From Saccoglossus kowalevskii (Eukaryota; Hemichordata; Enteropneusta; Harrimaniidae), in the NCBI RefSeq assembly GCF_000003605.2, contig NW_003105964.1:1-64000 (forward strand): a stretch of 64,000 bases of DNA. Direction: 5' to 3'. Under the pieces are notes generated by a model, which was given only the letters and a program-made list of their open reading frames with translations, was not told the origin of the DNA and searched no databases. Shown in pieces: positions 12,958 through 26,110 of this stretch; positions within the stretch are counted from its first letter, which is position 1, and each line of letters opens with the position of its first letter. The position numbers and the translations under genes are program-made.

Positions 12958-15900
12958 TAGTTGGTCCAGTCATGTCTGGAACAGAGGTAGAGATGCATGT
13001 ATGAATATGTAATGTAGTTGGTCCAGTCATGTCTGGAACAGAGGTAGAGATGCATGTATGAATTTTTAATGTAGTTGGTCCAGTCATGTCTGGAACAGAG
13101 GTAGAGATGCATGTATGAATTTTTAATGTAGTTGGTCCAGTCATGTCTGGAACAGAGGTAGAGATGCATGTATGAAATTTTAATGTAGTTGGTCCAGTCA
13201 TGTCTGTAACAGAGGTAGAGATGCATGTATGAATTTTTAATGTAGTTGGTCCAGTCATGTCTGTAACAGAGGTAGAGATGCATGTATGAATTTGTAATGT
13301 AGTTGGTCCAGTCATGTCTGGAACAGAGGTAGAGATGCATGTATGAATTGTTAATGTAGTTGGTCCAGTCATGTCTGGAACTGAGGTAGAGATGCATGTA
13401 TGAATTTGTAATGTAGTTGGTGCAGTCATGTCTGGAACAGAGGTAGAGATGCATGTATGAATTTTTAATGTAGTTGGTCCAGTCATGTCTGGAACAGAGG
13501 TAGAGATGCATGTATGAATTTTTAATGTAGTTGGTCCAGTCATGTCTGTAACAGAGGTAGAGATGCATGTATGAATTTTTAATGTAGTTGGTGCAGTCAT
13601 GTCTGGAACGGAGGAAGAGATGCATGTATGAATTTTTAATGTAGTTGGTCCAGTCATGTCTGGAACGGAGGAAGAGATGCATGTATGAATTTTTAATGTA
13701 GTTGGTCCAGTCATGTCTGGAACAGATGTAGAGATGCATGTATGAATTTGTAATGTAGTTGGTCCAGTCATGTCTGGAACCGAGGTAGAGATGCATGTAT
13801 GAATTTTCAATGTAGTTGGTCCAGTCATGTCTGGAACAGATGTAGAGATGCCTGTATGAATATGTAATGTAGTTGGTCCAGTCATGTCTGGAACAGAGGT
13901 AGAGATGCATGTATGAATTTTTAATGTAGTTGGTGCAGTCATGTCTGTAACAGAGGTAGAGATGCATGTATAATTGTTTAATGTAATTGGTCCAGTCATG
14001 TCTGGAACAGAGGTAGAGATGCATGTATGAATTTTTAATGTAGTTGGTCCAGTCATGTCTGGAACAGAGGTACAGATGCATGTATGAATTTTTAATGTAG
14101 TTGGTCCAGTCATGTCTGGAACATAGGTAGAGATGCATGTATGAATTTGTAATGTAGTTGGTCCAATCATGTCTGGAACAGAGGTAGAGATGCATGTATG
14201 AATTTTTAATGTAGTTGGTGCAGTCATGTCTGGAACAGAGGTAGAGATGCATGTATGAATTTGTAATGTAGTTGGTGCAGTCATGTCTGGAACAGAGGTA
14301 GAGATGCATGTATGAATTTGTAATGTAGTTGGTGCAGTCATGTCTGGAACAGAGGTAGAGATGCATGTATGAATTTGTAATGTAGTTGGTCCAGTCATGT
14401 CTGGAACAGAGGTAGAGATGCATGTATGAATTTGTAATGTAGTTGGTCAAGTCATGTCTGGAACAGAGGTAGAGATGCATGTATGAATTTTTAATGTAGT
14501 TGGTGCAGTCATGTCTGGAACAGATGTAGAGATGCATGTATGAATTTTTAATGTAGTTGGTCCAGTCATGTCTGGAACAGAGGTAGAGATGCATGTATGA
14601 ATTGTTAATGTAATTAGTACAGTCATGTCTGGAACAGAGGTAGAGATGCATGTATGAATTTTTAATGTAGTTGGTCCAGTCATGTCTGGAACAGAGGTAG
14701 AGATGCATGTATGAATTTTTAATGTAGTTGGTCCAGTCATGTCTGGAACAGAGGTAGAGATGCATGTATGAATTTGTAATGTAGTTGGTCCAGTCATGTC
14801 TGTAACAGAGGTAGAGATGCATGTATGAATATGTAATGTAGTTGGTCCAGTCATGTCTGTAACAGAGGTAGAGATGCATGTATGAATTTTTAATGTAGTT
14901 GGTCCAGTCATGTCTGGAACAGAGGTAGAGATGCATGTATGAATTTTTAATGTAGTTGGTCCAGTCATGTCTGTAACAGAGGTAGAGATGAATGTATGAA
15001 TTTTCAATGTAGTTGGTCAAGTCATGTCTGTAACAGAGGTAGAGATGCATGTATGAATTTTCAATGTAGTTGGTCCAGTCATGTCTGGAACAGAGGTAGA
15101 GATGCATGTATGAATTTTTAATGTAGTTGGTCCAGTCATGTCTGTAACAGAGGTAGAGATGAATGTATGAATTTTCAATGTAGTTGGTCAAGTCATGTCT
15201 GTAACAGAGGTAGAGATGCATGTATGAATTTTCAATGTAGTTGGTCCAGTCATGTCTGGAACAGAGGTAGAGATGCATGTATGAATTTGTAATGTAGTTG
15301 GTCCAGTCATGTCTGGAACAGAGGTAGAGATGCATGTATGAATTTGTAATGTAGTTGGTCCAGTCATGTCTGTAACAGAGGTAGAGATGCATGTATGAAT
15401 TTTTAATGTAGTTGGTCCAGTCATGTCTGGAACAGAGGTAGAGATGCATGTATGAATTTTTAATGTAGTTGGTCCAGTCATGTCTGGAACAGAGGTAGAG
15501 ATGCATGTATGAATTTTTAATGTAGTTGGTCCAGTCATGTCTGTAACAGAGGTAGAGATGCATGTATGAATTTTCAATGTAGTTGGTCCAGTCATGTCTG
15601 GAACAGAGGTAGAGATGCATGTATGAATTTTCAATGTAGTTGGTCCAGTCATGTCTGGAACAGAGGTAGAGATGCATGTATGAATTTTTAATGTAGTTGG
15701 TCCAGTCATGTCTGGAACAGAGGTAGAGATGCATGTATGAATTTTTAATGTAGTTGGTCCAGTCATGTCTGGAACAGAGGTAGAGATGCATGTATGAATT
15801 TGTAATGTAGTTGGTCCAGTCATGTCTGGAACAGAGGTAGAGATGCATGTATGAATATGTAATGTAGTTGGTCCAGTCATGTCTGGAACAGAGGTAGAGA

Positions 15901-16340
15901 TGCATGTATGAATTTGTAATGTAGTTGGTCAAGTCATGTCTGGAACAGATGTAGAGATGCATGTATGAATTTGTAATGTAGTTGGTCCAGTCATGTCTGG
16001 AACAGAGGTAGAGATGCATGTATGAATTTTCAATGTAGTTGGTCCAGTCATGTCTGGAACAGAGGTAGAGATGCATGTATGAATTTTTAATGTAGTTGGT
16101 CCAGTCATGTCTGGAACAGAGGTAGAGATGCATGTATGAATTTGTAATGTAGTTGGTCCAGTCATGTCTGGAACAGAGGTAGAGATGCATGTATGAATTT
16201 TTAATGTAGTTGGTCCAGTCATGTCTGGAACAGAGGTAGAGATGAATGTATGAATATTCAATGTAGTTGGTCCAGTCATGTCTGTAACAGAGGTAGAGAT
16301 GCATGTATGAATTTTTAAAGTAGTTGGTGCAGTCATGTCT
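12958..16340. repeat. Mixed satellite stretch
   Basis: Ordinary monomers. Three consecutive GTGCAG monomers lie at about 14,217-14,340, two GGAACGGAGGAAGAG monomers at 13,607 and 13,664 (57 bp apart), and the TAATTAGTACAG monomer at about 14,614. A 171-bp trimer pair (GAATGTATG at 14,990 and 15,161) lies inside. No gene was seen. Confidence 0.75.
14980..15250. repeat. 171-bp trimer higher-order repeat
   Basis: This is the same three-monomer unit as at 9,850-10,130. GATGAATG is followed by the GGTCAAG and TTTTC monomers, with GAATGTATG at 14,990 and 15,161. Confidence 0.8.
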
Positions 16341-16520
16341 GTAACAGAGGTAGAAGATGCATGTATGAATTGTTAATGTAGTGGGTCCAGTCATGTCTGT
16401 AACAGAGGTAGAGATGGCATGTATGAATTTGTAATGTAGTGGTCCAGTCATGTCTGTAACAGAGGTAGAGATGCATGTATGAATTATGTAATGTAGTTGG
16501 GTCCAGTCATGTCTGTAACA
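16340..16520. repeat. Indel-dense monomers
   Basis: Within about three monomers there are at least six single-base changes of length or phase: GTAGAAGATG, GTAGTGGGTCC, GATGGCATG, GTAGTGGTCC, GAATTATGTAATG and GTTGGGTCCAG. Elsewhere such indels are typically hundreds of bases to kilobases apart. Their order and spacer types still match the ordinary satellite. The pattern resembles a poorly polished long-read stretch, although a decayed patch cannot be excluded. Confidence 0.75.
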
Positions 16521-18589
16521 GAGGTAGAGATGCTTGTATGAATTTTTAATGTAGTTGGTCCAGTCATGTCTGGAACAGAGGTAGAGATTCATGTATGAAT
16601 ATGTAATGTAGTTGGTCCAGTCATGTCTGGAACAGAGGTAGAGATGCATGTATGAATTTTTTAGTGTAGTTGGTCCAGTCATGTATGGAACAGAGGTAGA
16701 GATGCATGTATGAATTTTTAATGTAGTTGGTTCAGTCATGTCTGTAACAGAGGTAGAGATGCATGTATGAATTTGTAATGTAGTTGGTCCAGTCATGTCT
16801 GTAACAGAGGTAGAGATGCATGTATGAATATGTAATGTAGTTGGTCCAGTCATGTCTGGAACAGAGGTAGAGATGCATGTATGAATTTTTAATGTAGTTG
16901 GTCCAGTCATGTCTGGAACAGAGGTAGAGATGCATGTATGAATTTGTAATGTAGTTGGTCCAGTCATGTCTGGAACAGAGGTAGAGATGCATGTATGAAT
17001 TTTTAATGTAGTTGGTCCAGTCATGTCTGTAACAGAGGTAGAGTTGAATGTATGAATTTTCAATGTAGTTGGTCAAGTCATGTCTGTAACAGAGGTAGAG
17101 ATGCATGTATGAATTTTCAATGTAGTTGGTCCAGTCATGTCTGGAACAGAGGTAGAGATGCATGTATGAATTTGTAATGTAGTTGGTCCAGTCATGTCTG
17201 GAACAGAGGTAGAGATGCATGTATGAATTTTTAATGTAGTTGGTCCAGTCATGTCTGGAACAGAGGTAGAGATGCATGTATGAATTTTTAATGTAGTTGG
17301 TCCAGTCATGTCTGGAACAGAGGTAGAGATGCCTGTATGAATTTGTAATGTAGTTGGTCCAGTCATGTCTGGAACAGAGGTAGAGATGCATGTATGAATA
17401 TGTAATGTAGTTGGTCCAGTCATGTCTGGAACAGAGGTAGAGATGCATGTATGAATTTTTAATGTAGTTGGTCCAGTCATGTCTGGAACAGAGGTAGAGA
17501 TGCATGTATGAATTTTCAATGTAGTTGGTCCAGTCATGTCTGGAACAGAGGTAGAGATGCATGTATGAATTTGTAATGTAGTTGGTCCAGTCATGTCTGG
17601 AACAGAGGTAGAGATGCATGTATGAATTTGTAATGTAGTTGGTCCAGTCATGTCTGGAACAGAGGTAGAGATGCATGTATGAATTTGTAATGTAGTTGGT
17701 CCAGTCATGTCTGGAACAGAGGTAGAGATGCATGTATGAATATGTAATGTAGTTGGTCCAGTCATGTCTGGAACAGAGGTAGAGATGCATGTATGAATTT
17801 TTAATGTAGTTGGTCCAGTCATGTCTGGAACAGAGGTAGAGATGCATGTATGAATATGTAATGTAGTTGGTCCAGTCATGTCTGGAACAGAGGTAGAGAT
17901 GCATGTATGAATTTTTAATGTAGTTGGTCCAGTCATGTCTGGAACAGAGGTAGAGATGCATGTATGAATTTTTAATGTAGTTGGTCCAGTCATGTCTGTA
18001 ACAGAGGTAGAGATGCATGTATGAATTTGTAATGTAGTTGGTCCAGTCATGTCTGTAACAGAGGTAGAGATGCATGTATGAATTTGTAATGTAGTTGGTC
18101 CAGTCATGTCTGGAACAGAGGTAGAGATGCATGTATGAATTTTTAATGTAGTTGGTTCAGTCATGACTGGAACAGAGGTAGAGATGCATGTATGAATTTT
18201 TAATGTAGTTGGGTCAGTCATGTCTGTAACAGAGGTAGAGATGCATGTATGAATTTGTAATGTAGTTGGTCCAGTCATGTCTGTAACAGATGTAGAGATG
18301 CATGTATGAATATGTAATGTAGTTGGTCCAGTCATGTCTGGAACAGAGGTAGAGATGCATGTATGAATTTTTAATGTAGTTGGTCCAGTCATGTCTGGAA
18401 CAGAGGTAGAGATGCATGTATGAATTTTTAATGTAGTTGGTCCAGTCATGTCTGGAACAGAGGTAGAGATGCATGTATGAATTTGTAATGTAGTTGGTCA
18501 AGTCATGTCTGGAACAGAGGTAGAGATGCATGTATGAATTTTTAATGTAGTTGGTCCAGTCATGTCTGTAACAGATGTAGAGATGCATG

Positions 18590-18905
18590 TATGAATATGT
18601 AATGTAGTTGGTCCAGTCATGTCTGTAACAGAGGTAGAGATGCTTGTATGAATTTTTAATGTAGTTGGTCCAGTCATGTCTGGAACAGAGGTAGAGATTC
18701 ATGTATGAATATGTAATGTAGTTGGTCCAGTCATGTCTGGAACAGAGGTAGAGATGCTTGTATGAATTTTTAATGTAGTTGGTCCAGTCATGTCTGGAAC
18801 AGAGGTAGAGATTCATGTATGAATATGTAATGTAGTTGGTCCAGTCATGTCTGGAACAGAGGTAGAGATGCTTGTATGATTTCTTAATGTAGTTGGTCCA
18901 GTCAT
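18590..18905. repeat. 114-bp dimer higher-order repeat, GCTTG type
   Basis: Monomers with GATGCTTG and a TTTTT spacer alternate with monomers carrying GATTCATG and an ATATG spacer. GCTTG lies at 18,642, 18,756 and 18,870, exactly 114 bp apart. This dimer uses different variants from the one at 2.6 and 4.6 kb, so dimer amplification happened more than once. Confidence 0.85.
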
Positions 18906-19179
18906 GTCTGGAACAGAGGTAGAGATGCATGTATGAATTTTTAATGTAGTTGGGTCAGTCATGTCTGTAACAGAGGTAGAGATGCATGTATGAATTTGTA
19001 ATGTAGTTGGTCCAGTCATGTCTAGAACAGAGGTAGAGATGCATGTATGAATATGTAATGTAGTTGGTCCAGTCATGTCTGGAACAGAGGTAGAGATGCA
19101 TGTATGAATTTTTAATGTAGTTGGTCCAGTCATGTCTGGAACAGAGGTAGAGATGCATGTATGAATTTTTAATGTAGTT

Positions 19180-19570
19180 GGTTCAGTCATGTCTGTAACA
19201 GAAGTAGAGATGCATGTATGAATTTGTAATGTAGTTGGTCCAGTAATGTCTGTAACAGATGTAGAGATGCATGTATGAATATGTAATGTAGTTGGTCCAG
19301 TCATGTCTGTAACAGAGGTAGAGATGCTTGTATGAATTTTTAATGTAGTTGGTCCAGTCATGTCTGGAACAGAGGTAGAGATGCATGTATGAATTGTTAA
19401 TGAAGTTGGTCCAGCCATGTCTGTAACAGAGGTAGAGATGCATGTATGAATTTGTAATGTAGTTGGTCCAGTCATGTCTGTAACAGAGGTAGAGATGCAT
19501 GTATGAATATGTAATGTAGTTGGTCCAGTCATGTCTGGAACAGAGGTAGAGATGCATGTATGAATTTTTA
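19180..19570. repeat. Segment duplicate, partner of 39,136-39,526
   Basis: GGTTCAG, CCAGTAATG (19,241), AGATG with ATATG, GCTTG (19,326), a TTGTT spacer and CCAGCC occur in the same order at an offset of 19,956. This copy differs by AATGAAG for AATGTAG after the TTGTT spacer and by AGAAGTAG near 19,201. Confidence 0.8.
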
Positions 19571-19714
19571 ATGTAGTTGGTCCAGTCATGTCTGGAACAG
19601 AGGTAGAGATGCATGTATGAATTTTTAATGTAGTTGGTCCAGTCATGTCTGGAACAGAGGTAGAGATGCATGTATGAATTTTTAATGTAGTTGGTCCAGT
19701 CATGTCTGTAACAG

Positions 19715-20500
19715 AGGTAGAGATGAATGTATGAATTTTCAATGTAGTTGGTCAAGTCATGTCTGTAACAGAGGTAGAGATGCATGTATGAATTTTCAAT
19801 GTAGTTGGTCCAGTCATGTCTGGAACAGAGGTAGAGATGCATGTATGAATTTTTAATGTAGTTGGTTCAGTCATGTCTGTAACAGAAGTAGAGATGAATG
19901 TATGAATTTTCAATGTAGTTGGTCAAGTCATGCCTGTAACAGAGGTAGAGATGCATGTATGAATTTTCAATGTAGTTGGTCCAGTCATGTCTGGAACAGA
20001 GGTAGAGATGCATGTATGAATTTGTAATGTAGTTGGTCCAGTCATGTCTGTAACAGAGGTAGATATGCATGTATGAATATGTAATGTAGTTGGTCCAGTC
20101 ATGTCTGTAACAGAGGTAGAGATGCATGTATGAATTTTTAATGTAGTTGGTCCAGTCATGTCTGGAACAGAGGTAGAGATGCATGTATGAATTTTTAATG
20201 TAGTTGGTCCAGTCATGTCTGTAACAGAGGTAGAGATGAATGTATGAATTTTCAATGTAGTTGGTCAAGTCATGTCTGTAACAGAGGTAGAGATGCATGT
20301 ATGAATTTTCAATGTAGTTGGTCCAGTCATGTCTGGAACAGAGGTAGAGATGCATGTATGAATTTTTAATGTAGTTGGTCCAGTCATGTCTGTAACAGAG
20401 GTAGAGATGAATGTATGAATTTTCAATGTAGTTGGTCAAGTCATGTCTGTAACAGAGGTAGAGATGCATGTATGAATTTTCAATGTAGTTGGTCCAGTCA
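19715..20500. repeat. Two 171-bp trimer pairs
   Basis: GAATGTATG lies at 19,725 and 19,896, then at 20,238 and 20,409. Each pair is 171 bp apart and built from the trimer described at 9,850. The two pairs start 513 bp apart (9 monomers), so the trimer pair may itself have been duplicated. Confidence 0.8.
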
Positions 20501-20699
20501 TGTCTGGAACAGAGGTAGAGATGCATGTATGAATTTGTAATGTAGTTGGTCCAGTCATGTCTGGAACAGAGGTAGAGATGCATGTATGAATATGTAATGT
20601 AGTTGGTCCAGTCATGTCTGGAACAGAGGTAGAGATGCATGTATGAATTTTTAATGTAGTTGGTCCAGTCATGTCTGGAACAGAGGTAGAGATGCATGT

Positions 20700-21240
20700 A
20701 TGAATTTTTTATGTAGTTGGGTCAGTCATGTCTGTAACAGAGGTAGAGATGCATGTATGAATTTGTAATGTAGTTGGTCCAGTCATGTCTGTAACAGATG
20801 TAGAGATGCATGTATGAATATGTAATGTAGTTGGTCCAGTCATGTCTGTAACAGAGGTAGAGATGCTTGTATGAATTTTTAATGTAGTTGGTCCAGTCAT
20901 ATCTGGAACAGAGGTAGAGATTCATGTATGAATATGTAATGTAGTTGGTCCAGTCATGTCTGGAACAGAGGTAGAGATGCATGTATGAATTTTTAGTGTA
21001 GTTGGTCCAGTCATGTATGGAACAGAGGTAGAGATGCATGTATGAATTTTTAATGTAGTTGGGTCAGTCATGTCTGTAACAGAGGTAGAGATGCATGTAT
21101 GAATTTGTAATGTAGTTGGTCCAGTCATGTCTGTAACAGATGTAGAGATGCATGTATGAATTTTTAATGTAGTTGGTCCAATCATGTCTGGAACAGAGGT
21201 AGAGATGCATGTATAAATTTGTAATGTAGTTGGTCCAGTC
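20700..21240. repeat. Block T, first copy
   Basis: Ordered markers are GGGTCAG, AGATG with ATATG, GATGCTTG, CATATCTGG (20,898), GATTCATG, TTTTTAGTG and GTATGGAAC. The same string occurs at 27,660-28,000, 54,120-54,440 and 55,260-55,580. The translated minus frames of 20,722-21,039 and 55,259-55,576 are identical over 105 codons. Confidence 0.85.
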
Positions 21241-21519
21241 ATGTCAGGAACAGAGGTAGAGATGCATGTATGAATTTTCAATGTAGTTGGTCCAGTCATG
21301 TCTGGAACAGAGGTAGAGATGCATGTATGAATATGTAATGTAGTTGGTCCAGTCATGACTGGAACAGAGGTAGAGATGCATGTATGAAATTTCAATGTAG
21401 TTGGTCCAGTCATGTCTGGAACAGATGTAGAGATGCATGTATGAATATGTAATGTAGTTGGTCCAGTCATGTCTCGAACAGAGGTAGAGATGCATGTATG
21501 AATTGTTAATGTAGTTGGT

Positions 21520-22890
21520 CCAGTCATGTCTGGAACAGAGGTAGAGATGCATGTATGAATTTTTAATGTAGTTGGTGCAGTCATGTCTGGAACAGATGTA
21601 GAGATGCATGTATGAATTTTTAATGTAGTTGGTCCAGTCATGTCTGGAACGGAGGTAGAGATGCATGTATGAATTGTTAATGTAATTAGTACAGTCATGT
21701 CTGGAACAGAGGTAGAGATGCATGTATGAATTTTTAATGTAGTTGGTCCAGTCATGTCTGGAACAGAGGTAGAGATGCATGTATAAATTTTTAATGTAGT
21801 TGGTCCAGTCATGTCTGGAACAGAGGTAGAGATGCATGTATGAATTTGTAATGTAGTTGGTCCAGTCATGTCTGTAACAGAGGTAGAGATGCATGTATGA
21901 ATATGTAATGTAGTTGGTCCAGTTATGTCTGGAACAGAGGTAAGGATGCATGTATGAATTTTTAATGTAGTTGGTCCAGTCATGTCTGGAACAGAGGTAG
22001 AGATGCATGTATGAATTTTTAATGTAGTTGGTCCAGTCATGTCTGGAACAGAGGTAGAGATGCATGTATGAATTTGTAATGTAGTTGGTCCAGTCATGTC
22101 TGTAACAGATGTAGAGATGAATGTATGAATTTTCAATGTAGTTGGTCAAGTCATGTCTGTAACAGAGGTAGAGATGCATGTATGAATATGTAATGTAGTT
22201 GGTCCAGCCATGTCTGTAACAGAGGTAGAGATGCATGTATGAATTTGTAATGTAGTTGGTCCAATCATGTCTGGAACAGAGGTAGAGATGCATGTATGAA
22301 TTTGTAATGTAGTTGGTCCAGTCATGTCAGGAACAGAGGTAGAGATGCATGTATGAATTTTTAATGTAGTTGGTCCAATCATGTCTGGAACAGAGGTAGA
22401 GATGCATGTATGAATTTGTAATGTAGTTGGTGCAGTCATGTCTGGAACAGAGGTAGAGATGCATGTATGAATTTTTAATGTAGTTAGTCCAGTCATGTCT
22501 GTAACAGAGGTAGAGATGCATGTATGAATTTTTAATGTAGTTGGTGCAGTCATGTCTGGAACGGAGGAAGAGATGCATGTATGAATTTTTAATGTAGTTG
22601 GTCCAGTCATGTCTGTAACAGAGGTAGAGATGCATGTATGAATTTGTAATGTAGTTGGTCCAGTCATGTCTGGAACAGAGGTAGAGATGCATGTATGAAT
22701 TTTTAATGTAATTGGTCCAGTCATGTCTGGAACAGAGGTAGAGATGCATGTATGAATTTTTAATGTAATTGCTCCAGTCATGTCTGGAACAGAGGTAAAG
22801 ATGCATGTATGAATTTTTAATATAGTTGGTCCAATCATGTCTGGAACAGAGGTAGAGATGCATGTATGAATTTGTAATGTAGTTGGTCCA
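21520..22890. repeat. Segment duplicate A, copy 1
   Basis: This aligns without a gap to 33,270-34,640 at an offset of 11,749. The offset was checked at TAATTAGTACAG (21,683), CCAGTTATG (21,922) and TAATTGCTCC (22,771). The offset to 50,530-51,900 is 29,011 at the same markers. The right boundary is a switch to the GTCAGGAAC-rich domain. Other shared markers are GTAGTTAGTCC, GGAACGGAGGAAGAG, GGTAAAGATG and AATATAGTTGG. Confidence 0.9.
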
Positions 22891-25800
22891 GTCATGTCAG
22901 GAACAGAGGTAGAGATGCATGTATGAATTTTTAATGTAGTTGGTCAAGTCATGTCTGAAACGGAGGAAGAGATGCATGTATGAATTTTTAATGTAGTTGG
23001 GTCAGTCATGTCTGGAACAGAGGTAGAGATGCATGTATGAATTTGTAATGTAGTTGGTCCAGTCATGTCTGGAACAGAGGTAGAGATGCATGTATGAATT
23101 TGTAATGTAGTTGGTCCAGTCATGTCTGGAACAGAGGTAGAGATGCATGTATGAATTTGTAATGTAGTTGGTCCAGTCTTGTCTGGAACAGAGGTAGAGA
23201 TGCATGTATGAATTTTTAATGTAGTTGGTCCAGTCATGTCTGGAACAGAGGTAGAGATACATGTATGAATTTGTAATGTAGTTGGCCCAGTCATGTCAGG
23301 AACAGAGGTAGAGATGCATGTATGAATTTGTAATGTAGTTGGTCCAGTCATGTCTGGAACAGAGGTAGAGATGCATGTATGAATTTGTAATGTAGTTGGT
23401 CCAGTCATGTCTGTAACAGAGGTAGAGATGCATGTATGAATTTTTAATGTAGTTGGTCCAGTCATGTCTGGAACAGAGGTAGAGATGCATGTATGAATTT
23501 GTAATGTAGTTGGTCCAGTCATGTCTGGAACAGAGGTAGAGATGCATGTATGAATTTGTAATGTAGTTGGTCCAGTCTTGTCTGGAACAGAGGTAGAGAT
23601 GCATGTATGAATTTGTAATGTAGTTGGTCCAGTCATGTCTGGAACAGAGGTAGAGATGCATGTATGAATTTTTAATGTAGTTGGTCCAGTCATGTCTGGA
23701 ACAGAGGTAGAGATGCATGTATGAATTTGTAATGTAGTTGGTCCAGTCATGTCAGGAACAGAGGTAGAGATGCATGTATGAATTTTTAATGTAGTTGGTC
23801 CAGTCATGTCTGGAACAGAGGTAGAGATGCATGTATGAATTTGTAATGTAGTTGGTCCAGTCATGTCAGGAACAGAGGTAGAGATGCATGTATGAATTTT
23901 TAATGTAGTTGGTCCAGTCATGTCTGGAACAGAGGTAGAGATGCATGTATGAATTTTTAATGTAGTTGGTCCAGTCATGTCAGAAACAGAGGTAGAGATG
24001 CATGTATGAATTTTTAATGTAGTTGGTCCAGTCATGTCTGGAACAGAGGTAGAGATGCATGTGTGAATTTGTAATGTAGTTGGTCCAGTCATGTCAGGAA
24101 CAGAGGTAGAGATGCATGTATGAATTAGTAAAGTAGTTGGTCCAGTCATGTCAGGAACAGAGGTAGAGATGCATGTATGAATTTTTAATGTAGTTGGTCC
24201 AGTCATGTCTGGAACAGAGGTAGAGATGCATGTATGAATTTGTAATGTAGTTGGTCCAGTCATGTCAGGAACAGAAGTAGAGATGCATGTATGAATTTGT
24301 AATGTAGTTGGTCCAGTCATGTCTGGAACAGAGGTAGAGATGCATGTATGAATTTGTAATGTAGTTGGTCCAGTCATGTCTGTAACAGAGGTAGAGATGC
24401 ATGTATGAATTTTTAATGTAGTTGGTCCAGTCATGTCTGGAACAGAGGTAGAGATGCATGTATGAATTTGTAATGTAGTTGGTCCAGTCATGTCTGGAAC
24501 AGAGGTAGAGATGCATGTATGAATTTGTAATGTAGTTGGTGCAGTCATGTCAGGAACAGAGGTAGAGATGCATGTATGAATTTTTAATGCAGTTGGTCCA
24601 GTCATGTCAGAAACAGAGGTAGAGATGCATGTATGAATTTTTAATGTAGTTGGTCCAGTCATGTCTGGAACAGAGGTAGAGATGCACGTGTGAATTTGTA
24701 ATGTAGTTGGTCCAGTCATGTCAGGAACAGAGGTAGAGATGCATGTATGAATTTGTATGTAGTTGGTCCAGTCATGTCAGGAACAGAGGTAGAGATGCAT
24801 GTATGAATTTTTAATGTAGTTGGTCCAGTCATGTCTGGAACAGAGGTAGAGATGCATGTATGAATTTTTAATGTAGTTGGTGCAGTCATGTCAGGAACAG
24901 AGGTAGAGATGCATGTATGAATTTTTAATGTAGTTGGTCCAGTCATGTCAGAAACAGAGGTAGAGATGCATGTATGAATTTTTAATGTAGTTGGTCCAGT
25001 CATGTCTGGAACAGAGGTAGAGATGCATGTGTGAATTTGTAATGTAGTTGGTCCAGTCATGTCAGGAACAGAGGTAGAGATGCATGTATGAATTTGTAAT
25101 GTAGTTGGTCCAGTCATGTCAGGAACAGAGGTAGAGATGCATGTATGAATTTTTAATGTAGTTGGTCCAGTCATGTCTGGAACAGAGGTAGAGATGCATG
25201 TATGAATTTGTAATGTAGTTGGTCCAGTCATGTCAGGAACAGAAGTAGAGATGCATGTATGAATTTGTAATGTAGTTGGTCCAGTCATGTCTGGAACAGA
25301 GGTAGAGATGCATGTATGAATTTGTAATGTAGTTGGTCCAGTCATGTCTGTAACAGAGGTAGAGATGCATGTATGAATTTTTAATGTAGTTGGTCCAGTC
25401 ATGTCTGGAACAGAGGTAGAGATGCATGTATGAATTTGTAATGTAGTTGGTCCAGTCATGTCTGGAACAGAGGTAGAGATGCATGTATGAATTTTTAATG
25501 TAGTTGGTCCAGTCATGTCTGGAACAGAGGTAGAGATGCATGTATGAATTTGTAATGTAGTTGGTCCAGTCATGTCAGGAACAGAGGTAGAGATGCATGT
25601 ATGAATTTTTAATGTAGTTGGTCCAGTCATGTCTGGAACAGAGGTAGAGATGCATGTATGAATTTTTAATGTAGTTGGTGCAGTCATGTCAGGAACAGAG
25701 GTAGAGATGCATGTATGAATTTTTAATGTAGTTGGTCCAGTCATGTCTGGAACAGAGGTAGAGATGCATGTATGAATTTGTAATGTAGTTGGTCCAGTCA

Positions 25801-26110
25801 TGTCAGGAACAGATGTAGAGATGCATGTATGAATTTTTAATGTAGTTGGTCCAGTCATGTCAGGAACAGAGGTAGAGATGCATGTATGAATTTTTAATGT
25901 AGTTGGTCCAGTCATGTCTGGAACAGAGGTAGAGATGCATGTATGAATTTGTAATGTAGTTGGTCCAGTCATGTCAGGAACAGAGGTAGAGATGCATGTA
26001 TGAATTTTTAATGTAGTTGGTCTCGTCATGTCTGGAACAGAGGTAGAGATGCATGTATGAATTTGTAATGTAGTTGGTCCAGTCATGTCAGGAACAGAGG
26101 TAGAGATGCA
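22890..26110. repeat. GTCAGGAAC-rich domain, first occurrence
   Basis: Many monomers carry GTCAGGAAC or GTCAGAAAC (position 21 T to A) together with CAGTCTTG, GATACATG, GTGTGAATTTG, AGAAGTAG and TGGTCTCGTC (26,021). AGAAGTAG recurs at about 24,273 and 25,241, 17 monomers apart less one deleted base at about 24,757. In one minus-strand frame this variant creates TGA, while in the other it is synonymous (CCA to CCT). That is why long open frames here are confined to one frame. The domain repeats at 34.9-38.3 and 40.1-42.8 kb. Confidence 0.8.

Larger units (their letters stand above)
16520..20700. repeat. Mixed satellite stretch with GCTTG and GATTCATG variants
   Basis: Ordinary monomers enriched in GATGCTTG, GATTCATG and ATATG spacers. 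It contains a 114-bp dimer array (18,590-18,905), the block 19,180-19,570 and two 171-bp trimer pairs, described separately. No gene or unique DNA was seen. Confidence 0.75.
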
